A program made the position numbers and the translations under genes. From Himantopus leucocephalus (Eukaryota; Chordata; Aves; Charadriiformes; Recurvirostridae), in contig RSEF01000014.1 of the NCBI GenBank assembly GCA_003993805.1, positions 1,985,941 to 2,049,940 of the forward strand: a stretch of DNA of 64,000 nucleotides. Reading direction: 5' to 3'. The notes under the pieces are model-generated. The model saw only the letters and a list, made by a program, of their open reading frames with translations, was not told the DNA's origin and searched no databases. Shown here piece after piece: positions 54,401-64,000 of this stretch. The stretch's first letter is position 1; each line of letters opens with the position of its first letter.

Positions 54401-55281
54401 TTAGCGAGAACTGCCACGACCAACAACCCTGCCCGACCCCTTCTGTGCCAACTCCTAAAACTCATGCTGGAATACTGAAGAGGCAACATATCCGACCAAC
54501 AAACCTAATTTGATTCAGGAAAATAATGCTGATCACAACAACGCTTTGAAGCTGAAGTCATAAGTAATTAAGTACATACTTAACGCACATACTTAAGTTT
54601 TTATTTAACTGTGATGTCTACTGAATACTTTTCAGGGTAAAAAACTTGTAGTGTTGACTAAATCATATTTCTCCCCACTCCCCCCCCACCCAAAAACCAT
54701 CCAGCTTCAATTTAGAGACTTCAAGGGACGATGAATCACTCACCATAGCTATATGATCTAGTGCTTAAATAACCCTCTTTGTTTAATTGTAGCTTCTTCG
54801 TTATTTGAACGGCTTTAGTTTCACTCAGTCTTCATTACTCTGTGGTCCTACTCCTGTCCTCCCCATACTCTGACCTGCGCTTCGCCTTTCTAAATTACAT
54901 GCGATTTCTTGTTGCTCTCCAATAATGAGCAGATACTTCTCTGAAATCTGATATTCTAATAAAACCCCATAGAGCTTGGTAACTTTTTAGAGACACGAAG
55001 AGTGAGAGAGTCTGGTCTGCAGCTCTAGTTTTTCTGAAGCCTACCAGTGACCGACACCAAGACCTTACTTGTAAGCAACGCACGTGGCCTCGGCCAGCAA
55101 TCAGACTCACTGCACAGGCACTCACACCTCATTAACCAAACGAACAAATATTTCAGCACTTGGTTCCACGGGCTCTCAGACAGTAAGTAATCGTTACAGC
55201 CATGCAGTTGTCTCCACAGTGATATTTTTAAAGCAATTGAGACTTCAGCTTCCAAATGCAGAATATCACTACGGTCAACTG
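51481..55281. other. Unique non-coding DNA
   Basis: No recognised gene in 3.8 kb. The 185-codon plus frame at 52075-52632 runs through the GT-rich tract and has no recognisable domain. An A-tract lies at 52688-52700 and a C-run at 54679-54690. A pyrimidine-plus-AG acceptor-like site ending at 54349 precedes an open frame that ends at 54513, but no donor or partner was found. Confidence 0.5.
52463..52523 (+). repeat. GT-rich asymmetric tract
   Basis: About 60 bp made of G and T only, with a single C at 52489: runs of GGT, TTTGGGG and GTTTGGTTG ending in a T-tract. It is strongly strand-asymmetric low-complexity DNA. Confidence 0.8.
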
Positions 55282-55365
55282 CTGCAACATCTGGCCCTGC
55301 GTGAACAGGGGGTTGGACCAGATGACCTCTGGAGGTCCCTTCCAACCCAACCGTTCTGTAATCCT
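55282..55365 (+). mobile_element. CR1 LINE 3' end fragment
   Basis: 'ctggccctgcgtgaacaggg', 'ggttggaccagatgacctct' and 'ggaggtcccttccaaccc' followed by 'aaccgttctgtaatc' match the terminal part of avian CR1 ('ccctgcttgagcagg', 'ggttggactagatgacct', 'gaggtcccttccaaccc', 'attctgtgattc'). Short and 5'-truncated. Confidence 0.9.
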
Positions 55366-57150
55366 CTATATACATATTCTTAATATGAAGCTAATAGGTA
55401 CATTGCTAATAATCCTTTGCACTGAATATGGTCAGTTAACACTTAGACCTGGAAAACAGGCAATGGTGTTAAAGACAGTCATATTTCTAAACGTTCTCTA
55501 TCTGAGTTGGTAATGAGAGTGGAAGGTGAACAGTCTGTAGGTGCAGGTACCCTTGCAGGCTTAAGCATCCTTAAAAGTTCCTTCATGCAACTCTACAACG
55601 CCTATAACACCTTTTTTTGTTGTTGCTGTTTAGCATGAAAGTGTCTGTTGAAAGCTGGTGTTTTATAAAGTAGTGCTTTGGGTTTTGTTTTGGTCTGATA
55701 GGAGGAATTTGGGGGACCAGAACTGATCTATCAGCAGACACTCTGTCCTAAGTTTGCCCTTTAATTTAGTGCAAACTAAATATGCTGAACTGCAGAACTG
55801 CAGAGGATGTTCGGAAACAAAAATTCCACATGGATTGAAGGCAGGTGTTTTATTTGTAGAACTCCACTGGTTGCTGAGACACGAGGCCACAGCACTGCCA
55901 AAGCTTATCCAGGAGAGACAGAGCCAAATCTTGGTGCTCTAAACCTATGACACAAACCACTGCGCAACAAATTCTACTTTTATCTCCCGTTTTGATAAGT
56001 TTATGTAGTTTTAACAAAGTTGAAAGCAGCAGTAGAAGAATAGTAGCAAAAGGGGTTTACACTTTGACAATTCTGTTCCACGCAGGTGTCCACACAAGCA
56101 CTACGGTAAACTCCACGTCAGATCCACCAGACACCAGCCAAAAGCAGCCATTCATTCCCAAACACCAAAAGCAGCCATTCCCAAACACCCTCACCAGCCA
56201 CAAGGCGGGTTTTGCTTAGGCCCACTTGGCGGGGGAAGTTATCTGTACTCTCAGTACGACCTGACTTTCACCATGTATCTGGAGAGGAGACTGTTACTAA
56301 GTCCCTTGGAAGGAGAGGAACACAGAAGTTACTTCAGGATGCTGAGGGACCAAGGTGGCTTCCCGAGCTTCGGATCTTTACCTGCAAGGCAATGTGGTGG
56401 CTAGAGTACAAATGGTTTCCAGCTTAATCAAATGACGAGACACGGAGCTTTAGCCTTCTAGTTCATCTAAATAGAAAAGTCATGGTGACTGAGACAATAA
56501 GCTTAAAGCGCTAGTCATAAATCACAGGCATCGATTACCGCTGAAGTTGGTGTATATTAAAAGTCCATACTTTTACACGGAACACATTTACTGAAATACA
56601 GTACAGCAACCTAGGAAAAACAAAGAATTTAGGAAGGGAAAAGATCACACTTAATTGTCCATGAAAATTTTAGCCAACTGCAGGTGTACTCAATTAACAT
56701 CTCATTAAAAAAACCTCTTGAACTTCAAATAAGCCGTCAGCCTTGTATAGTGTAAATGAAGGGTATAATTGATAGCCACAGCAGTGCTAGGTTAAGTGCT
56801 TTAATAACATTCTGGCTCTCCAGAGAAAGTCAGCTCTGTTTCATCAATATAAAGAATCCGCGCCAAAGAAGTTTCATAGTTTAAATGAGTTTTCTGTAGC
56901 CACAGCAGAATAAAGGCAATAAAGCCAGGGGGAAACTCAGCATAATGCAGCATGAGCTTTTTCTGTTTGCTTCTGGAATATTTCCCCCTATTTAGACTGT
57001 TCTCAAAGCAAGAATACAGCACACACCTTATTTTCTTCAATAGGCTCATGGGTACACATTACCCATACAGCACAAAATACCGATGCATTTCCAAACACGC
57101 GGCCTCAATTCTGATCTCACTCCTGAATCTGTCTTTGCCCGTGGCAGATC
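55366..57150. other. Unique non-coding DNA
   Basis: No gene recognised. It contains the 27-bp duplication at 56138-56187. AT-rich, CpG-poor stretches at 56500-56800 carry TTAATT-type sites but nothing specific. Confidence 0.5.
56138..56187. repeat. Imperfect tandem duplication (27/23 bp)
   Basis: The unit starts ccaaaagcagccattc at 56138 and again at 56165. The first copy has an extra ATTC before cccaaaca. Two copies only. Confidence 0.9.
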
Positions 57151-57243
57151 TGCGAGGCTGATTTAGGCTACAGCAATCCTGCTCGCTAGCCACCGCTTTG
57201 CGAGGCTGATTTAGGCTACAGCAATCCTGCTCGCTAGCCACCG
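57151..57243. repeat. 48-bp tandem duplication
   Basis: 57151-57195 and 57199-57243 are identical over 45 bp (beginning tgcgaggctgatttaggcta) with a period of 48 bp. The lack of mismatches implies a young duplication or recent conversion. Confidence 0.97.
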
Positions 57244-59777
57244 GCCAGCACAGGGTGCTCATCCCCAGAGCACCCGATGCAGCCGCAGCCCGGTCCTGTG
57301 GGCAGATACCTTCCCGTCCACGGAATCACTTCAGAAGTGTCGGAGATCAGTATGTCAGCCTCTCTGCTCCATTCAACCAGCCCTGAACGTCGGGAAGGTT
57401 CGAGTATAGAGCAATGTCATAAATCTAGCCCCCGAGTATGTTGATTGATGAGACTTGGAGGAGAAAAATCTAACAAGCTATCTGATCCCTGGCCTTTCGC
57501 TCCCTGTTACTGCTCCGGCCTTCGCAGAGCAGAGGCTCACCAGGGGCAGCGGCTCTAAAAGAGCACCCATTTTCCATATGCTCGTATTTTCTGCCCTTGA
57601 AGGGAAAGGAGAACTGCACAGCTCTGCTGTACTTTGAAGAGGACAAGTCTCTCCAGCTCCCTGCACGTCAGCCAACGTTCTCCCCAGCTCCGATAGCTCA
57701 TCCACCCCGGAGTTCACAGCAGCGTCAACTTTCTGGAGCTGGTGGGGCTGTCGGTCTGCACGTCACTGGGCAAATTGCTTCTGATGTGCTCCAGAAAAGA
57801 CTGTTAACAAAAGCAATTCTCCAGTCAGGTTAAGTTTGGTCTGCACCCTCCCTGAAAGTACTGGGAGGTGCACAAATCGAGAGAGCTCAAAACTAGAGAT
57901 TGATACCTGGGCTGATTTTCCATCCTGCTATCTGTCTCCTTACTAAGCTTCTAATACTATCCGGAAAGTTGTGACTTTGCCCGCGGTTTTCCTTTGTTTT
58001 TTCTGTATGGTTTCTGGCATCTTCAGTCTAATTAAATATGCCCATGTCCTCTGTCCCTCCTCACGCTTTGTCCTGGTACACACAATAACCTCCGGGCCAG
58101 AGTTCTCCTCTTCCACTCGCCCTGTGTTTTACAAGTCTCTCTTGGATGAAGAACGCTTATTTGATTAAAGCGTTCATGCTACCTTTCCTCCCCCCAACCC
58201 CCGGTTAATAAATTGGTACTTCTGCAGTTCCCTGCAATTAAGCTCTGTTTAATCACAGGGAGGGTTCTCTAGCGCTCTCGCAAGTGGAGACTAATGCAGG
58301 TTTTGCTTTGTGAACAGAGAATCTCAAAGGAGTTCCCAAACAATCAACTCTCAAGGTGCATCGCTCTTCAGGAGAGGTGGCTTTGTGCCCGTTCTCTATC
58401 CTCCAGTGCTGGGAACGGCTGTGGAGATAATTTTGTGCTTCCTCTATTGTGTTTCGTGACCACGCTGGGTCACACACACAAACAACTTCCTTCCCAGATC
58501 TTTATGGTCCAAAATGACGTGATCTTAGTACTGACAGTGAAAATACCATCTCTGAGAATAACGTTCTTTCAAACAAGTACTGCCAAAGTTTAAAATAAAA
58601 ATTTCATCACTTTGGACTTTGCATTTTATATTAAAATGGGCCCACCTCAAAGAGCACTTGTGGAAACAGCAATTCCTACAGTACACATGCGTATGATACC
58701 GAATCAAAAATACATTTTAACTACAGGGAAAAGATCCCATCATGACAAATGCAAAATATCAAAGCCTGTAATGTTCAGCTGCTGTGTGACTTTCTAAAAT
58801 CTAAGGTTGCAAGTGTCAGAAGTTCTTCTGTGAGAGATCATTAAAACCATACAATTAAATAATTGAAAGAAAAATCCAAGAATACGGTGGGTTTTCCATA
58901 CCTAGGGACTACCATTCATTTTACTGCAGCGGCTGGCAGCAAGCAGTGATCTTGAGCTGGCAGAAAGCCTCCCACAGTGGGAAGGGGGTTTGGATCAGTT
59001 CCCACCCCCGCAGTGAAAGTCAGCGCAATAACGCAGCGGCCGCGGGAGACGAGACTCTCTCCGGAGGCACCACAGCTTTGAGCACTTTCAGGCAGAGCGC
59101 AGAACATCTCCTGCCTTCTCTCTTTTTCACTGCTACTAGCGAGGATCATCGCAGGGATGAAAGGCAGTAAGATTTACTGGCTTTGACCATGTACTTTATC
59201 ATATTCTGATCATCCTATGGCAGAGAGGAACTGTACCTCAGAAGTGCCACTCACATCACGGGAATGAAATTGTGCTCATTTTAGCTGTCACGACTCCGTA
59301 TCCCCTGGGAGACAGTGCTATTATTTTTCTGCTGAATGTAGCCTCTCTGTTGGCTTAGGCTTTAAAAAGGAAAACAGAGGGGATTTTAGATTTGGCATGG
59401 CTGGAGTTTACTTATTGGCTTATCTCGTGCGTGTTTGCCCTTTTCAGCATTCCTTGCATCATACAGACATTTTTCCCCCATGTAGCACAGCTTCATGACC
59501 TGCCTTATAGGAAGAACCAGTCAGAGTTAAAAAGGAAAGTTTTTGTCCAGCACCTCAGCAATAGCTGAAAGACCAATTCCGAAGCTGCCCAGTTGCACTG
59601 GCACGCAACTCCGCTCAGAAATCTCTAACTCCACTAAAGGAGAAGGTCCGTAGAAAAAAAACCAAAACAAAATATTTCAGCAGCACTGTTGTTCAAGACA
59701 AAACCCACACAAGCAGTTCGTTAGATGGGAGCTCTGACAAGCGATAACCGAGCTGCTGCACGTTTGCCAGCTTGGTG
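57244..59777. other. Unique non-coding DNA
   Basis: No recognised gene. Moderate GC at 57240-57320 and 57640-57780; 58540-58900 is AT-rich. Open frames of up to 99 codons lack recognisable domains. Confidence 0.5.
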
Positions 59778-59792
59778 CTGCTGCTGCTGCTG
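59778..59792 (+). repeat. (CTG)5 trinucleotide run
   Basis: Five CTG units followed by CCCCC. Short, but of a type that can vary in length. Confidence 0.9.
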
Positions 59793-59924
59793 CCCCCAGC
59801 CGCTCCACGCTCCTCTCGCCCATCTGAAACTACCGACTCTATCGGAGTTGGACTTTTAGGCAAAGTTTTTGATGAAAATATAATTAACTTGATACAAAGC
59901 CATTAATAATCCCAGTCTCTCATT

Positions 59925-59962
59925 AAAAAAGAAAAAAAAGAAAAAAGAAAAAAAAGAAAAAA
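59925..59962 (+). repeat. A-rich purine tract (A4-8 G)n
   Basis: 38 purines in a row with G at irregular 5-9 bp spacing. Low-complexity DNA. Confidence 0.9.
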
Positions 59963-60201
59963 TGAAGGCAGAACTTCAACAGGAATTCTGGAGATGCAAA
60001 CTGCAAAGGAAATCTGGGCTTTAATTTTAATATATGAGAATCATGACTCAATTCTGCTGCTCAGCCAGAAGTTCAAGGAGAGATCTAATACCTACAATTT
60101 AGGCATTAAATCAGTCTTGGAAACCTATCAGTTGGGTCATTTGAAACTGGACTGGAAAAACGCATTAGAGAAAAACTGCAGGGAACAATGTTCCAATGGT
60201 C

Positions 60202-60222
60202 AAAAAAAAAAAAAAAAANAAA
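60202..60222. repeat. Poly-A tract with an ambiguous base
   Basis: An A-run with a single N at 60219. It breaks the reading of the long plus-strand frame that crosses it. Confidence 0.9.
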
Positions 60223-60613
60223 GGATTATTATATCAATCTTCATGCATATAATTTTATCTTCCCAAGAGCTATGGAAAAAAATACAGTTCAAACCTCTGC
60301 CTGCTGGTAATCCCAAGGCAGTGGCTCCTGAAATTTTTACTACTGATAATTTTTTGAAAAAGAATCAGAGATTTACCATTTCTCACGACACAACAGTTGT
60401 TTCTAGTCTCAATCACTTTGACTAATGTGCTGGGCACTGCATCCCTTAGACAATAAAAAAGGTGGAATTCTGGACCTTGGAAGAAATTAACACAGAATCC
60501 TTTGCTAGAATCTTCCTCCATGATTTTGGCTTCAAGTACTCCGCAACTCTCCTGTGCCACAGCCAAATACCGGCTCCGGCTCACCCAGAGAGCAGGTTCA
60601 GCCTCCTCTGCTG

Positions 60614-60666
60614 CATTTTTTATATTTTTTTTTATATATATATATACACATACACACACACCCCCA
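60614..60666. repeat. T-rich / (TA)n / (CA)n compound microsatellite
   Basis: A T-rich lead runs into (TA)n at about 60632-60645, then cacatacacacacaccccc. A typical compound microsatellite likely to vary in length. Confidence 0.9.
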
Positions 60667-63600
60667 CATACCCACACTGGCCCACCCATCTTAGCCCTTC
60701 AGTTATCTCGGCTGACTGCTTTCCCCACAATGCACCCACAGTTTCAGCATCAAAGGGAAGGCCGGAGATGGGAGAGGGGACAAGGAGGTAGGTCAGAGAA
60801 TTAAACGCTAGTGGCTTTTCAGCTCCCTAATTAAATGCACAGGGCGCTGCATCTGCATAACTGAATTGAAAGACTCTGGGTCATATGCTTTATTAAAGCC
60901 TAAATGAGATCAGGGATGAGTGGCATGTTTTTGACAGAGCAGGGTCCTCAGGGTAACCATCAGGTGTGGCCACCGAGAGCAGAACTGAAAGCGTGCCCTT
61001 TGGTCCTAGAAAAACACTTACCGACTTTTTCTTCCCTGCTTCTGAATCCCCTTGAGGGTGATCAGCTGGTTGGCATTAAATGTCACTGCTCGCAATTAAG
61101 ATCACTGTAACTACAACAGAACCCATCACTCCATTTGAGGTGGTGTCCCAACGTTGGGAGTCCCTCTTACTTAACCAAAACTACACCCCCGTGACTCGTT
61201 ACCCTTTCACAGCTGTCAGATAATCGGTAGTACCGGCTTACTGACGGGTATACTGCTTCCATCTCTGCTACTGGTAAAGCCTGACACCCCTGCTGAGTGT
61301 CACGTGGGACCACGAGGCCTCCGAGTCACCCCTGCCAGAAGCCACCTAGACCGCCCTGTTTGATGCTGCTTTGTCCCACCAGCCCCAGCACCGCTGCGGC
61401 ACTTCAGTGACTCTTCATCACAAACTCTAGGCGAGCCTGGCAGCAGCACACACTCCACTCCTCCGTGCGCCGCAGCCCTGAGCGCAGGAGCCGCTCCAGG
61501 GAACCAGACCGCAGGCTACTGAACCACGCGGTAGTGACAACACGAAGCGAGGCTGCTGCTTCTGCCCGGAGCTACGATAGGTTGAAACTGAGCATCGCGG
61601 CATCTGTTTGACTTCAGTAACGATGTTTATTAAGATGAATCATCACCTGTGTCTCTAAATTGCTTTTCACAGATAGTTTTGGGGAGTCGTCACACGACTG
61701 AGCCACAGCTCTCATCTCCCCTGGTTCCCACTACAGTAAATGGACGGGAGGGGCAGGGAGGGTTCCTGCAGAGGGCAAAGCAAGCAGGAGCCCGCTGGCG
61801 TTGGGCAGCTCTCCAATGCAGCTTGTACATGTGGTGCTCATACGCCACTTCGAGACCTCCAGGCGCAATCAGCCTCCGCAGGAACAAAGCCAGAACTGCC
61901 CATCCTCCCAATACGCCACCCGCCCCAGCGGCATTCAGGGACAACTTTAGCCGTTCCAAACTAAGTTATTTCAAAGTAACCAAAAGAGTTTAAGCAGAGG
62001 GAGGGGTCCGTGCAGTCATGAAGGCATCCATATCTCCTGCATACGCCACACAGGAGAGCAGCTTGAGCAAGGTGATGAACAGCACTCCGCAGTCAGTCAG
62101 ACCCCTTCTGAGAGCAAGACGCAGTCTGGTAGAGAGATGTCGTTAAAAAAATCCCTCCCACACTGATGAGATGCTTTTGAAGAGCAGTTTGCTAGGACAC
62201 GCAGTAGAGAGATCAATGCAGCTTAAGCAGGCTTTCCATCACCGAAATTGCTGCCCACGACTGCTCACGCACAGGCAGACCCCACGGGAAAGTCACTGGC
62301 CTTCACCCCATCGCTCCACTTGCTAAGGGGTTCCTAGCCCGCCGCTGATCCCGGTTAAGCACTGAGGAAAGGCTTCTCCATGCAAACAGAGGCAAGGGGG
62401 AGGAGACAAAAAGGGATATCTTTCTTCAGCCAATTTTTAAAATTATTAAATGAGTTAAGTGTTCTGCCTCTGGCCATGGGAGGCTTAATATGCCTTTAAA
62501 GTTCTCCCTAAGGCTTCATAGATGGCATTAAATTCTCTGAGCACACCGTGGTGTAGGAAGAAGCCATCTAGCCCGGGCAGGGCTGCTCTAGTTTGAGCCA
62601 CGACGAGATTCTGGCGGTTCAGAGACGTGTCCTGTTCCTTTCTCTGGACTCAATCAGTCAGGGGAAAAGCCCCTTCTGAAAATTCCTGGCATAGTACTCT
62701 GATTAGGATCTAAAATTGTTTTTTTCCTATCCAAGTTGGCACAGGCAGGAGAGAAACTAGAAGCAGTCTAAGGCGTAAGCAATCTGCCAGGAGAACATGT
62801 CAGGGATCTTGTGGTTCACTGAGAATATCAGTAATTAATAGCAGTTTAAGTCATCATTCCCACTTTTAAATCCCAGCACACATTGCTTTATATTTTATGC
62901 AGAAAAATAAATTTTGGACACTGGTTTTAGCCACTTAAAGTCAGAGAATTTAGTACAGGTTCTAAAGAGACCCAAAATGCAAAGTCATTCATCCAAAAGT
63001 ATGTGCTTCATTTCATCTTGTGTTGACCCGCTGCAAGGATCACGGAGCTTAACGGGGGATCGGTCCGGAGAGTTTCCTCCTTTCAGGCTAAATTCCTCCC
63101 AAGTCAGTGGGAGTCAGCACATGTACACACAGGTACAGTCATAACAAAAAAGAGTCAGTCAATCCCAGTGACATCAGAAACTAGAAAAAAAATTTAAAAA
63201 CTTTAAAAAGTAAACATGTTTATAGCGTAGGGATATTGCAGACAACTAGTAAGGAACTCTGCATACCTTTTATATACACACATGCATGTAAAGGGAAAAA
63301 AAATGAAGTGTTGTGGTGAAGGTCCAAAGGTTCAGAAAATATCTCCTTAAAGAGCGGTTTGCTCACAGCACCACAGAACAGCAAGCAACCAAATTAGTCT
63401 GTTTACAGTTTAGCTGTAATCCAGAATCAATGCAGCTGCATTCTGAGACTAAGCTGTGATGTACATTGATCTTACTCCATTCACCACTGAACAGCGGTCA
63501 TTAGGAAGGCGGTTTGCCTCTTATCTGTCTCTTATTCCCAGGCCTGTTGAAGTAGTTCAGTTTGACTATAATTAGTAAAGTAGATACACACTATCTATTC

Positions 63601-64000
63601 CAGTTCATCCAGCAAGGCACAGCAATGGAGAATGCGTCCCTTTCTTAGGTCCTTTAAAGCCCAGAGTTAGTCAGAGAAAACTCTGGAAGATGCCGGTGGC
63701 TTTCTGTCTTGGCTAGTAAGCTCCTTGTTCAGGGCATTACCTGGATGAGTAGCCCTGGAAGATAAACTGGCAGATCTTTTTGCAATAGTGATCTCTCATA
63801 GCAGATACACAAGTTTAGAGGCAGCCAGCTTTAACACCAATAATCAAAAAAAGTTATTTTTCTAAAGTTGAAGCACTAATTTGTGTTGTAGTATCAATAT
63901 GCTCCTAACACCTGTGGATTACGTATTTCCAGAAAAGGTTCAAGAACACTATAGCTAAAGATCGATTTCGATTTCTTGGCTGTCCCACGTCACAGCAGAG
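60667..64000. other. Unique non-coding DNA
   Basis: No recognised gene in the last 3.3 kb. GC-richer with scattered CpG at 61240-61560. The 114-codon plus frame at 61649-61993 overlaps a minus frame. 'aaattcctcccaagtcagtg' near 63091 resembles part of an old sauropsid repeat, too little to call. AT-rich runs lie at 63180-63310 and 63840-63960. Confidence 0.5.

Larger units (their letters stand above)
59793..60610. other. Unique non-coding DNA with A-rich tracts
   Basis: Contains the A/G tract at 59925-59962 and the poly-A tract with N at 60202-60222. The 143-codon plus frame at 59994-60425 runs through the N-containing A-run, has no recognisable domain, and is opposed by a 139-codon minus frame. 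Confidence 0.5.

Noticed and set aside
54317..54513. Acceptor-like site and open frame ending in a stop, as a possible last exon
   Set aside because: No polyadenylation signal follows within about 100 bp and no upstream partner exon is seen.
1..64000. tRNA, rRNA, snRNA genes and CRISPR arrays
   Set aside because: No B-box-like GGTTCGANTCC in tRNA context, no conserved rRNA or snRNA stretch and no regularly spaced repeats were seen. A tool scan would be more sensitive.

Overview
The window looks like a stretch of a bird nuclear genome (or a very close sauropsid relative). The best evidence is a 5'-truncated CR1 LINE at 17913-18099 that closely follows the avian CR1 3' end as I know it. Three more CR1 pieces lie at 50-148, 11405-11560 and 55282-55365, and two worn MIR-type SINE relics lie near 4518-4612 and 13030-13135. 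There is no sign of bacterial or viral gene organisation. Two runs of exactly 100 N (149-248, 26675-26774) and two single N inside A-tracts (23173, 60219) are assembly marks. All calls rest on reading the sequence by eye; counts are approximate unless coordinates are exact.

I found no protein-coding gene that I can name. The longest open frames (about 150-214 codons) mostly sit in GC-rich, stop-poor DNA, overlap open frames on the other strand, and resemble no family I know. The window is best read as intergenic or deep-intronic DNA, perhaps part of a regulatory gene desert. I list three splice-bounded candidate exons at low confidence: + strand 1690-1774, - strand 46250-46442 and + strand 48608-48722. 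The most gene-like neighbourhood is 45.8-48.7 kb.

Layout: AT-rich, CpG-poor tracts dense in homeodomain, POU and TCF-like motifs (9.8-10.2, 12.3-12.56, 19.7-20.1, 23.4-23.8, 27.0-28.1, 29.5-29.9, 31.0-31.2, 33.8-34.1, 41.4-41.7, 48.9-49.2 and 51.2-51.5 kb) look like conserved non-coding or enhancer candidates. They alternate with CpG-rich islands far from any recognised gene (1.55-1.67, 6.5-6.7, 15.5-16.6, 23.8-24.2, 24.8-25.0, 28.9-29.3, 37.1-37.7, 42.1-42.4 and a tiny one at 43.93-43.99 kb). The 37.1-37.7 kb island is the strongest promoter candidate; a good 5' splice site follows it at 37742.

Local sequence structure includes a 48-bp tandem duplication (57151-57243), a 30-bp minisatellite interrupted by the second gap, a six-run G-quadruplex motif (6623-6656), a perfect 13-bp-stem hairpin (8187-8219), a 20-bp palindrome (16882-16901) and a 14-bp palindrome inside direct repeats (51431-51460). 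No gene cluster or named system is visible. The most useful leads are the orphan CpG islands next to enhancer-like tracts and the candidate exons.
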